Positions 1 through 6,541 of a stretch of 7,802 bases of DNA are shown in pieces; within the stretch, counting starts at the first letter, position 1, and the number at the start of each line of letters is the position of its first letter. Origin of the DNA: an uncultured Persicitalea sp. (GTDB taxonomy: Bacteria; Bacteroidota; Bacteroidia; Cytophagales; Spirosomataceae); assembly GCA_950075905.1 (NCBI GenBank), contig CATMVR010000219.1, forward strand, positions 1-7,802. The letters are read 5' to 3'. The translations under genes and the position numbers were made by a program. The notes under the pieces were generated by a model. That model saw nothing but the letters and a program-made list of their open reading frames with translations, ran no database searches and was not told the origin of the DNA.

Positions 1-1295
1 GGAGCAGCGAGGACGGCTCACCCGTCAAGCTGCGCCCTGAGGATGTCCCCGACACCGGCGAGCCGATGTACGAAGTCGCTAAGCGTACCCCCGGCCTTAA
101 ACCCCCGGCGGTATGGTTTCCGCATACACTAATGGGCATCTCTACGTCTGATTTTAAAGAGGATACCACCGCTGGTGCCTTCGGGCCCTTTGCCGGACAG
201 ATGTTTGTGGGTGATCAGGGCCACAGCAAAATCATGCGCGTGGCGATGGAAAAAGTCAACGGTGTGTGGCAGGGAGCCTGCTTTCCCTTTCGGGAGGGCT
301 TTCAGTCGGGGCTGATCCGGCTGTCGTGGGGCCTGGATGGCTCGATGTTTGTGGGGCAGACCTCCCGCGGGTGGTCGGCTACGGGCAAGAGTCCCTTCGG
401 GATTCAGCGGCTGGTATGGACCGGACAGACACCTTTCGAAATTAAAACCATTACGTCAAAGCCTGATGGCTTCGAAGTAGCCTTCACGCTGCCGGTAGAT
501 GCCGCCACGGCCGGCGATCCCGCTTCGTACAGTCTTAATAGCTTTACTTATAAGTACCATCATACTTACGGCAGCCCGATTATCAACGCCGAGCCTCTGG
601 CGATAAAGGGCATCGTGGTAGCCGCCGACGGCCTCAGTGCCCGCCTCGTAATAGACGAGAGCAAACTTAGAAAAGGGTACATCCACGAGGTGAAAGCCGA
701 GGGGGTGAAGTCCAAAGAGGGGTTGCCGCTGCTGCACAACACGGGCTACTATACACTCAACGAAATCGGGGGAGGCCAGAAGGCCGACGCCGCGCGCTTT
801 ACCGCCAGCAGTACCAACGCAATGCCGGCTATGGACCACAGCCAGCATAGTGTGAGTGAAGCTATGCCGATGGCACCTTCGGCCAAGCGGGTCACTACCC
901 AGCCAACTACCTGGACCAACGGCCCCGATCAGGTTATTACCATTGGTACCAAACCGGGACTAAAATTTGACCTCTCCGAGATTCAGGTGAAAGCGGGCAG
1001 CAAAGTAAAGTTTGTCTTCAATAATAACGACGACATGCTGCATAACTGCGTCATTACGCTGCCCGGTGCCGCCAATAAGGTAGGCGAGACTGCTCTCAAC
1101 CTGGGCCTGAAAGGCGCCGAGATGAACTACATCCCCGACATGAAGGAGGTACTGTACCATACCGGCCTTATGCAGCCTGAGAGCAGCGAGGCGCTTTACT
1201 TTGTAGCCCCGGCCAAAGCTGGCGACTATCAGTATGTGTGTACTTTTCCCGGCCATCATACGCTGATGCAGGGAAAAATGAAGGTAGTGAAGTAG
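1..1295 (+). CDS. Sorbosone/glucose-dehydrogenase-like beta-propeller protein with C-terminal azurin-type cupredoxin domain (5' partial)
   Basis: The reading frame (codons starting at base 3) is open to the left edge, so the N-terminus is missing; the ATG at 66 is internal. Residues below are counted from that ATG. Residues 1 to about 130 resemble the last blades of PQQ/sorbosone-dehydrogenase-like propellers (GDQGHSKIMRV, GQTSRGWSATG, FGIQRLVWTG). A beta-rich segment follows to about 235 (FEVAFTLPVD, YGSP), then a Met/His-rich linker (253-269, containing MDHSQH). Residues about 285-409 form a cupredoxin with a full azurin-like type 1 copper site: His326 (DDMLHNC), Cys392, His397 and Met401 in CTFPGHHTLM. 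The family is usually exported to the periplasm, but the signal peptide lies outside the window. Inference: the propeller oxidises a substrate, or is a relic of such an enzyme, and the copper domain accepts or relays electrons. The substrate cannot be told. The domain call is firm; the enzymatic role is not. Confidence 0.85.
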   Translation, partial: SSEDGSPVKLRPEDVPDTGEPMYEVAKRTPGLKPPAVWFPHTLMGISTSDFKEDTTAGAFGPFAGQMFVGDQGHSKIMRVAMEKVNGVWQGACFPFREGFQSGLIRLSWGLDGSMFVGQTSRGWSATGKSPFGIQRLVWTGQTPFEIKTITSKPDGFEVAFTLPVDAATAGDPASYSLNSFTYKYHHTYGSPIINAEPLAIKGIVVAADGLSARLVIDESKLRKGYIHEVKAEGVKSKEGLPLLHNTGYYTLNEIGGGQKADAARFTASSTNAMPAMDHSQHSVSEAMPMAPSAKRVTTQPTTWTNGPDQVITIGTKPGLKFDLSEIQVKAGSKVKFVFNNNDDMLHNCVITLPGAANKVGETALNLGLKGAEMNYIPDMKEVLYHTGLMQPESSEALYFVAPAKAGDYQYVCTFPGHHTLMQGKMKVVK

Positions 1296-1318
1296 GGACA
1301 TCCGTATAGCTAAATACC

Positions 1319-1364
1319 GAAGAGGCCGCTTTCAAGTCAGGAAGGCGGCCTCTTCTGGTCTTTT
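1319..1364 (+). terminator. Rho-independent-type terminator after the propeller-cupredoxin gene
   Basis: A 15-base-pair stem (1319-1333 pairing with 1341-1355, one G-T pair) encloses a 7-base loop and is followed by a short T-rich run (TGGTCTTTT). It begins 23 bases after the stop codon and lies in the gap before the next plus-strand gene. The outer 11 pairs, GAAGAGGCCGC with GCGGCCTCTTC, are perfect. Its core closely resembles the second terminator in the window at 6474-6508. Confidence 0.85.
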
Positions 1365-1488
1365 GAAGGGTAGTCAAGTCGTGAGAATTATAAGATCGTA
1401 GTGTCAGCCGATTCCGACCTGCTACTTAGAGTCAAAATAATGCTTACATTGGTATAAAACCAAAAGGAAAGCAAATAAGCAGAAACCT

Positions 1489-2166
1489 ATGAAGCCACTA
1501 AGAGTACTGGTTACCGGCGCCACCGGCATGGTGGGTGAAGGGGTTGTACATGAATGCCTGCGACATCCAGACGTAGAAGAGGTACTGATCATCAACCGCA
1601 AGGCCTCGGGCATGACGGACGGGAAGTTGACGGAAATTATCCATGGCGATTTTTATGACATTACGCCCATTGAAAGTCAGCTGCGGGGCTACAATGCCTG
1701 TTTCTTCTGTTTGGGTACTTCGTCGGTGGGGATGAAGGAAGAAGACTACTACAAAGTGACCTATACCCTGACCCTGCATGTAGCGGAGGTGCTGAGCCGT
1801 CTCAATCCGGAGATGACGTTCTGCTACATTTCGGGCGCAGGTACAGATAGTACCGAAAAAGGCCGGAGTATGTGGGCGCGGGTAAAAGGCAAAACCGAAA
1901 ACAACCTGATGAAACTACCCTTCCGGCGGGCATTTGCATTTCGGCCGGGGTTTATCAAGCCCATACCGGGGCTAGTACGCACCAATGCCTACTACAAGTA
2001 CATCGGCTGGTTATTTCCGATTGGCCGGGCGCTGTATCCGGCGGGCTTCTGCACTCTGCCCGAACTGGCCCGGGCGCTCATTCATGTGGCCAAAGACGGC
2101 TACGAGAAATCGCTGGTTGAAGGCAAAGATATCATTCAACTGGCGGAACGGGAGGAGCAGGCGTAG
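1489..2166 (+). CDS. Atypical SDR / NAD(P)-dependent epimerase-like Rossmann protein (HTATIP2-like)
   Basis: A 225-residue protein starting with a beta strand and the dinucleotide-binding glycine motif TGATGMVGEG (residues 9-18, GxxGxxG), followed by an acidic/basic turn at NRK (36-38). A second conserved segment, FFCLGTSS (72-79), and YISGAGTDS (113-121) match the atypical, or extended-like, short-chain dehydrogenases that include HTATIP2/TIP30. Where related proteins carry a YxxxK catalytic pair, this one reads WARVKG (129-134): the lysine (133) is kept but tyrosine is replaced by tryptophan. It is cytoplasmic, with no signal or membrane segment. The ATG at 1489 is the first in frame and sits directly before the Rossmann strand; no Shine-Dalgarno sequence is seen, as is usual in Bacteroidota. 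Its last 35 bases overlap the convergent DUF2721 gene. Substrate unknown; it may bind a nucleotide without classical dehydrogenase chemistry. Confidence 0.85.
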   Translation: MKPLRVLVTGATGMVGEGVVHECLRHPDVEEVLIINRKASGMTDGKLTEIIHGDFYDITPIESQLRGYNACFFCLGTSSVGMKEEDYYKVTYTLTLHVAEVLSRLNPEMTFCYISGAGTDSTEKGRSMWARVKGKTENNLMKLPFRRAFAFRPGFIKPIPGLVRTNAYYKYIGWLFPIGRALYPAGFCTLPELARALIHVAKDGYEKSLVEGKDIIQLAEREEQA

Positions 2167-2728
2167 CCGGACTTTTGGGTTTTCTTCTCCACCATCGCTT
2201 CTTTCTACCAGCAATTCCTTCCAGGCTGGTTTTAAAATAGCGCAGGGCATCGTCCATTTCGCGGTTGATGGCTTGCCGCGCCAGGCTGGACTCGCGCACC
2301 AGCAGCAGGCTGGCGTAAAAGAGCAGTAGCGAACCAATAAGGCTGAGCAGAACGGGTAGCCAGGTGCGCCGCGAGTTGATCACATCCAGTACCCCCAGGC
2401 TGATACTGGTGGCAATAAATACTCCCAGTGCCAGGTAGAGGCTGATCAGTGCTCTTTGCAGCAGCCGGGTACGCGTGGTGGCTTTGTCCATAAGATAAAA
2501 CAGCAGCTTTCCTTCGCGCGTCATCCAGTCGGTGGAATCACCGTGCTCCTTCACCAGCGCTTTGAGTTGGTCGAGCAGATAGCGGCAGCGATCGATGACC
2601 CGGCTGAGACGCTGGGAGGTAATCGTGATCAGCGAGCCGCAGGCCAGAATCAGCACCACGGGCGCAATCATGGAGGAGAGAATAGTGAGGGTAGTCGAAA
2701 GTCGGGTTATGGCAGTCAGGTCACCCAT
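2132..2728 (-). CDS. DUF2721 family membrane protein
   Basis: From the ATG at 2728 this is a 198-residue protein; an upstream TTG at 2788 would add 20 residues, but the ATG begins exactly at the family-like N-terminus (MGDLTAITRLSTTLTILSSM). Predicted membrane segments lie at about 14-36, 93-114 and 124-144. A polar, probably helical cytoplasmic segment rich in charged residues separates the first two (SQRLSRVIDRCRYLLDQL onwards). After the third helix comes a charged stretch, then a basic, tryptophan-containing patch (KKRWWRRKPK, 176-185) and a proline-rich tail (PATPAPPVPPVE). The layout fits DUF2721, whose function is not known. It lies 69 bases downstream of the erythromycin-esterase-like gene on the same strand and could be the last gene of that unit. 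Its proline-rich tail is encoded opposite the 3' end of the plus-strand SDR gene. Confidence 0.85.
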   Translation of the reverse strand: MGDLTAITRLSTTLTILSSMIAPVVLILACGSLITITSQRLSRVIDRCRYLLDQLKALVKEHGDSTDWMTREGKLLFYLMDKATTRTRLLQRALISLYLALGVFIATSISLGVLDVINSRRTWLPVLLSLIGSLLLFYASLLLVRESSLARQAINREMDDALRYFKTSLEGIAGRKKRWWRRKPKSPATPAPPVPPVE

Positions 2729-2797
2729 GGTACTTATCAATAATTTGTTTTCCCCGGGTAGGACGGTGAGGGTCCGGAGTTTTTGCAATTTAATGTT

Positions 2798-4114
2798 TTA
2801 AACCGTAAAAGGATAGGTTTCCGGCACCTTACTTATGTCCGGCTGTAGCCGGATGGGGTGCAGCGCAGAGGTTGTGTCAAGATAAATGAAGGCGTCGTAC
2901 CGCCGGCTCAGTACGGTAGGTACGTAGTTTCCGCGTTTCTCCTGCCCCGCCTGGTATACTACCCCAATGGCCCGGTGGGGTAGGGGTTGCCGGAAACGGT
3001 CCTGGCTTGCTTCATTCCGGTTAAAAATCAGCAGCCTGTTTTCTTCTGACTCCCGGTGAAGAATATCCTCGATGCTTCCCTCGCGTGCGGGCGGAACGGT
3101 CATCTCTTCCATGGGAGCGCCCCAGAACTGTCCGGCAAGTACCGAGCCGGCATACGATCCAAAGCCTACCAGAACGGTATCAAGCTCGCCGAATTGCTGC
3201 CGGGCCAGCTGTCCAAGGTTAAAAAGTCCCGCGTGCTTCATGTCTGTATAGCGGGCATCGCCAATGTGCGTATTGTGCTCCCACACCACCACTTTTGAGT
3301 CAAGCCCGTGAAAATCCATCAGGCGGCTGAGGGTCTCCATCATGTGCTGGTCGCGGATATTCCAGGTTTTATCATCAAAACCCACCATGTTGGCGTAGTA
3401 TCGTTCGGCGTTGACAGCGATGTAGGCATTCTGTTCCATGTTTAGCGAAGCTTCCGGGTCATGATCATACTGGGGAGCCCTGTTGCGGATTTCAGCAAGC
3501 AAATCAATCACCTCTTGTCGGCACGAGGCTTTTAGCCCGTACTGCGCCCGTGCGTAGTCCTGCGCATCTTCTCCATAAGGCTCAAAGCAGCGAATGGCCT
3601 GCCGCGCTTTTTCCGCGCTATCGGCGTCATATTCTTCGAGGTACTCCATGATCGCCTCCATCGACTCCCAGAGACTATACACATCCAGACCGTAAAAGCC
3701 TACGCGTTTATTGGCGGGCAGGCCGGCGTTATGCTCTTTCAGGTAGGTGATCAGGGCGTCAATCTCCCAGTTGGCCCACATCCAGGTAGGCCAGCGCTCA
3801 AAGCTCCGCAGTACTTCGCGTGAGGTCTTGTCTTTATCACCGTAGCCCCGCACGTAGCGATTGAGGCGGTAGCAGTCAGGCCAGTCGCCTTCGACGGCTA
3901 CGAAATTAAAACCTTTTTCTTCGATGAGACGTCTGGTGATAGCCGTTCGCCAGGTGTAGTATTCGTGGGTGCCGTGCGAGGCTTCGCCCAGCATTACGCA
4001 GCGGGCTTTCCCAATCCGGGTCAGCAGGGGGGCCAGGTCTTTGGCTCCGTGCAGGGCGTAGGTACTTTCCTGATCTGCCTCTTTGTACCAGGGCTCTATT
4101 TTGCTGTTTTCCAT
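2798..4114 (-). CDS. Erythromycin esterase family protein
   Basis: A 438-residue cytoplasmic protein that covers the whole erythromycin esterase fold. Visible family motifs are GEASHGTHEYY (43-53; Glu44, His47, His50, Glu51), VAVEGDWPD (72-80; Glu75), the NIRDQHM segment (252-258) and the WEHNTHIGD motif (278-286; His280, His283). The Glu/His residues correspond closely to the catalytic Glu43, His46, Glu74 and distal His of EreB. The ATG at 4114 is chosen over the TTG at 4150 because the latter would overlap the upstream gene and adds a sequence unlike the family. The gene follows the phosphoribosyltransferase gene by 13 bases, so the two are probably co-transcribed and translationally close. 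Most chromosomal members are not proven macrolide esterases, and the pairing with a phosphoribosyltransferase argues for a housekeeping or stress role. Family assignment is strong; the substrate is unknown. Confidence 0.93.
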   Translation of the reverse strand: MENSKIEPWYKEADQESTYALHGAKDLAPLLTRIGKARCVMLGEASHGTHEYYTWRTAITRRLIEEKGFNFVAVEGDWPDCYRLNRYVRGYGDKDKTSREVLRSFERWPTWMWANWEIDALITYLKEHNAGLPANKRVGFYGLDVYSLWESMEAIMEYLEEYDADSAEKARQAIRCFEPYGEDAQDYARAQYGLKASCRQEVIDLLAEIRNRAPQYDHDPEASLNMEQNAYIAVNAERYYANMVGFDDKTWNIRDQHMMETLSRLMDFHGLDSKVVVWEHNTHIGDARYTDMKHAGLFNLGQLARQQFGELDTVLVGFGSYAGSVLAGQFWGAPMEEMTVPPAREGSIEDILHRESEENRLLIFNRNEASQDRFRQPLPHRAIGVVYQAGQEKRGNYVPTVLSRRYDAFIYLDTTSALHPIRLQPDISKVPETYPFTV

Positions 4115-4127
4115 AGTGTGAGTAGGA

Positions 4128-4808
4128 TTAATTTCTGTTCGAAAAATCAAAGGTTCTGCCCGAACCTCTTCCCATCAGATCGAGCAGTTCCTGGTCAGTA
4201 AAATCCCCGAAAGAGTCGTAGGCCTGCCCCACGCCAAAGAAAGGCTGGGGCTGGTACAGTACTTCCACGGCATCCGCCTCTTCGTACAGGTGCTCGTCGA
4301 AGTTGCGGCCCGACACCGGTGCGGCAACGACTACACGTCCGGCTTCCTTCTGGCGACACAGGCGTACCACCGGCACCAGAGTAACGCCCGTGGCAATGCC
4401 ATCGTCCACCACGAGTATATTCTTTCCTTTCATATCAGGTAGGGGCTCTCCCTGCCGGTACAGCTGCACCCGTCGGTGTACTTCGTCGGTCTGTTTTTCT
4501 ATTATTTTGTAGATAGTGTCGGGTTTGAGATAGTCTCGCCCCTTTTGGTTTATATACACGGAGTTGTCCTCAGCCACAGCCCCAAAGCCAACTTCCTGGT
4601 GATCGGGATAGGGTAGTTTTTTGGCTACGACCAACGTCAGGGGCAGGTTGAGCCGTTTGGCTACGTAATAAGCCACCTCCACGCCACCGCGGGGAATACC
4701 CACCACAAGGGCCGCCAAATCCCCGTAGCGGGGTTCGAGAAACCGGGCTAGCTGTTCGCCGGCATCCTGCCTGTTTCGGAAAGATTTTTCATCGTCATCA
4801 TACATCAT
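4128..4808 (-). CDS. Phosphoribosyltransferase family protein
   Basis: A 226-residue type I phosphoribosyltransferase. The PRPP-binding signature is clear at NILVVDDGIATG (130-141), with the two adjacent acidic residues Asp135 and Asp136. The PPi-loop region is at GIPRGGVEVAYYVAK (37-51), and a family-typical stretch runs VVAKKLPYPDHQEVGFGAV (60-78). There is no signal peptide. The start is ATG at 4808, immediately followed by a second ATG at 4805, and either could be used. It is the first gene of a probable unit with the erythromycin-esterase-like gene 13 bases downstream. Known context: mycobacterial Rv2030c carries a phosphoribosyltransferase domain and an erythromycin-esterase domain in one chain, so this pair looks like the split form. 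The family label is sound, but the nucleobase or other acceptor cannot be read from the sequence; many members of this subgroup are annotated only as predicted phosphoribosyltransferases. Confidence 0.92.
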   Translation of the reverse strand: MMYDDDEKSFRNRQDAGEQLARFLEPRYGDLAALVVGIPRGGVEVAYYVAKRLNLPLTLVVAKKLPYPDHQEVGFGAVAEDNSVYINQKGRDYLKPDTIYKIIEKQTDEVHRRVQLYRQGEPLPDMKGKNILVVDDGIATGVTLVPVVRLCRQKEAGRVVVAAPVSGRNFDEHLYEEADAVEVLYQPQPFFGVGQAYDSFGDFTDQELLDLMGRGSGRTFDFSNRN

Positions 4809-5039
4809 CCGTTTGCTTTTAATTCTACAAGTGTGCTAGCAGAATTGGCAAAAAAAGCGCGCCAGAATGGGCCGGCATCCTTGAACAAACCTTACAGAAC
4901 CCTACTGAAAAAATAATTCAGTTCCTGAAAGTATCGGCATTCATTTGTATGACAACAAAAAGCTTGCCTCCCTGCCAATCGCCCCTATTTTTACCTTATA
5001 TTAGACCCTTAATTCATAAATAAACTTTGCCAACCCCGA
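4809..5039. promoter_or_regulatory. Divergent intergenic region between the phosphoribosyltransferase and M28 peptidase genes
   Basis: This 231-base gap separates two divergent starts and must hold the promoter of the peptidase gene and, probably, that of the minus-strand unit. It is more AT-rich than its flanks, especially about 4895-5030. I found no perfect Bacteroidota promoter pair (TTTG at -33 with TAnnTTTG at -7). Near matches with one extra spacer base occur on both strands: TAAACTTTG at 5021-5029 (plus, but only 10 bases from the start codon) and TAAGGTTTG at 4886-4894 (minus, 77 bases from the start). Promoter positions are therefore not assigned. No small reading frame here looks like a gene. 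Confidence 0.5.
4904..4929. promoter_or_regulatory. Cluster of CTGAA/TTCAG palindromic half-sites, possible operator
   Basis: Three half-sites alternate in orientation: ACTGAA at 4904-4909, TTCAGT at 4917-4922 and CTGAA at 4925-4929. The first two form a 6-base inverted repeat around 7 bases. The second and third form TTCAG-TTC-CTGAA, a perfect inverted repeat around 3 bases. The cluster is placed between two divergent genes, as expected for a regulator-binding site, but no regulator gene is in the window. Chance is possible in AT-rich DNA. Confidence 0.3.
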
Positions 5040-6404
5040 ATGAAAAAGACGTTACTCATTCCCTTTGTGTCCGCAGCGGCGGTTTTTCTTACTCCCTTGT
5101 CGTCCCATTCACAAACCATCGTGCAGCGCGACCCAGCCATTGTGCAGCTGATAGATCAGGTGTCGGCCGACAGCCTCAAAGCTCACGTGGAAAAGCTGGT
5201 AAGCTTTGGTACCCGGCAGACCCTAAGTGGTACGCAGGGCAAGCGCGGCATTGTACCCGCCCGGGAGTGGATTCTGAGTAAGTTCAACGATTACGGTAAG
5301 CAGGCCGGCGGTCGGCTTACCGCCACCATCGATACCTGGACGCTGCAGCCCGACGGCCGCCGCATAGACAAACCCGTAGATATGGGGAATGTAATGGCTA
5401 CACTGAAAGGTACCGACCCCAACGACGACCGCGTTTTTATGGTCAGTGCGCACATGGATAGCCGCGTCACGAATGTCATGAATCGCACCGATGATGCCCC
5501 CGGCGCCAACGACGACGGCTCGGGCACGGCGGCGGTCATTGAACTGGTGCGGGTCATGAGCCGGCAAAACTTTCCAGCTACGATTGTTTTTGTAGCGTTT
5601 AGCGGCGAAGAACAGGGCCTGCTGGGAGCCAGCCACCTGGCCCAGCGCGTCGTAGACGAAAAGTGGAATCTGGAAGCGCTGCTCAATAACGATATCATGG
5701 GCTCTAACAACAGCCATGACACCAAGCTGATCAACAACACTATTGTGCGGGTATTCAGCGAGGGGCTTTCTGGCTTCGAAACCGACAAGCGCGCGGCGTC
5801 GGTGCGGCAGTATGGTCTCGAAAACGATGGCAAAGCCCGTACCCTGGCCCGCTATGTGAAAGAAATCGGCGAGCGCTACGTGGATCACCTTGAAGTACGG
5901 ATGATTTACCGCAATGACCGCTATCTGCGCGGGGGTGACCATACGCCTTTTGTGAACAAAGACTTTGCGGCGGTGCGTATTACCGAAATGAACGAAAATT
6001 TTGAGCACCAGCACCAGGATCTGCGCACCGAAGACGGCATCGTTTACGGGGACAAAGTAGAATTCATGGATTTTGAGTACCTGCGCAAGAATACCGCCAT
6101 GAACCTGGCCAACCTGGCTAACCTGGCGAAGTCGCCCATGCAGCCCCAGAATGTGACCATGGATGTGCGCAGCCTGACCAATACCACCAAGATTTACTGG
6201 CAGGCTCCCAAAACGGGTAAGGTGAAGGGCTACTATATTTTGATGCGGGAAACGCACTGGCCCACCTGGCAAAAGAAGATTTTTACCGATAAGCAGGGTA
6301 TGGAGCTACCCTACTCCAAAGACAACTATTTCTTTGCCGTACAGGCCGTAAGCGAAGACGGCAACGAAGGCCTGCCGGTAATCCCGAAACCGGGGATGCG
6401 GTAG
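5040..6404 (+). CDS. Secreted M28 family zinc aminopeptidase with C-terminal fibronectin III-like domain
   Basis: A 454-residue exported metallopeptidase. Residues 1-24 form a signal peptide (MKKTLLIPF, hydrophobic core, likely cleavage after SHS before QTIVQ). The catalytic domain spans about 105-365 and shows the co-catalytic two-zinc set of M28: His138 in SAHMDS, bridging Asp158 in GANDDGSG, catalytic Glu190 and ligand Glu191 in FSGEEQG, Asp218 in NNDIMG, and a final His (323 or 325) in FEHQHQD. A beta-rich tail from about 367 (VTMDVRSLTNTTKIYWQAP, then YYILMRE and YFFAVQAVSEDG) looks like one fibronectin type III domain. It lacks the C-terminal sorting domain often seen in type IX-secreted proteins, so periplasmic location or plain release is more likely. 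It probably removes N-terminal residues from imported or scavenged peptides. The start is the ATG at 5040, the only one placed before the signal peptide. It is monocistronic by context, with a terminator downstream. Confidence 0.93.
   Translation: MKKTLLIPFVSAAAVFLTPLSSHSQTIVQRDPAIVQLIDQVSADSLKAHVEKLVSFGTRQTLSGTQGKRGIVPAREWILSKFNDYGKQAGGRLTATIDTWTLQPDGRRIDKPVDMGNVMATLKGTDPNDDRVFMVSAHMDSRVTNVMNRTDDAPGANDDGSGTAAVIELVRVMSRQNFPATIVFVAFSGEEQGLLGASHLAQRVVDEKWNLEALLNNDIMGSNNSHDTKLINNTIVRVFSEGLSGFETDKRAASVRQYGLENDGKARTLARYVKEIGERYVDHLEVRMIYRNDRYLRGGDHTPFVNKDFAAVRITEMNENFEHQHQDLRTEDGIVYGDKVEFMDFEYLRKNTAMNLANLANLAKSPMQPQNVTMDVRSLTNTTKIYWQAPKTGKVKGYYILMRETHWPTWQKKIFTDKQGMELPYSKDNYFFAVQAVSEDGNEGLPVIPKPGMR
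6102..6128 (+). repeat. Three tandem copies of a 9-base unit within the peptidase gene
   Basis: The unit AACCTGGCN occurs three times in a row and differs only at its last base, giving the protein repeat NLA-NLA-NLA (residues 355-363). It lies at the end of the catalytic domain, in the helix leading to the fibronectin-like domain. A fourth, more distant unit is not seen. Confidence 0.85.
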
Positions 6405-6442
6405 AGTGGCAGTCGGCGGTTGGCTTTCGGCGGTCGGCTTTT
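6404..6442. repeat. Left arm of a 39-base imperfect inverted repeat
   Basis: This arm matches the reverse complement of 6542-6580 at 35 of 39 positions, counted by hand. It begins at the last base of the peptidase stop codon. Inside the arm, a roughly 14-base unit occurs twice in tandem (CGGCGGTTGGCTTT, then CGGCGGTCGGCTTT). The composition, made of GGCGGT/CGGC blocks, is unlike ordinary coding DNA here and suggests a REP-like or small mobile palindromic element. Confidence 0.85.
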
Positions 6443-6473
6443 CCATCTAATCTGAATTTATTTTTCTGCACAA

Positions 6474-6512
6474 GAAAAAGGCCGCTTCGTGCAGAGGCGG
6501 CCTTTTTCCTTT
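6474..6512. terminator. Bidirectional hairpin terminator between the peptidase gene and xylA
   Basis: A 15-base-pair stem (6474-6488 with 6494-6508, one G-T pair) encloses the 5-base loop GTGCA. The stem base is AAAAA on the left and TTTTT on the right, so it can terminate both convergent transcripts. Its centre (about 6491) coincides with the centre of the surrounding 39-base inverted repeat (6492). The GGCCGC/GCGGCC core is shared with the terminator at 1319-1355. Confidence 0.88.
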
Positions 6513-6541
6513 ATCCAGAATCTTCCTTTTGAATTGCAGCT

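Noticed and set aside
1449..1463. Small inverted repeat TTGGT-ATAAA-ACCAA upstream of the SDR-like gene
   Set aside because: Five-base arms in AT-rich DNA are too short to separate from chance, and no promoter element accompanies them.
2729..2788. N-terminal extension of the DUF2721 gene to a TTG at 2788
   Set aside because: The added residues look like untranslated leader sequence and the ATG at 2728 opens directly onto the family-like N-terminus.
2798..4114. Calling the esterase-family gene a macrolide resistance determinant
   Set aside because: Family membership and catalytic residues alone do not show macrolide activity, and pairing with a phosphoribosyltransferase suggests another role.
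4115..4150. Start of the erythromycin-esterase-like gene at a TTG at 4150
   Set aside because: It would overlap the end of the phosphoribosyltransferase gene, whereas the ATG at 4114 leaves a normal 13-base gap and puts the catalytic residues at the expected distance from the start.
5223..6272. Long open frame (349 codons) on the minus strand opposite the peptidase gene
   Set aside because: It lies wholly inside a well-supported gene with a complete M28 active site; its translation shows no recognisable domain and it is explained by the codon bias of the sense strand.
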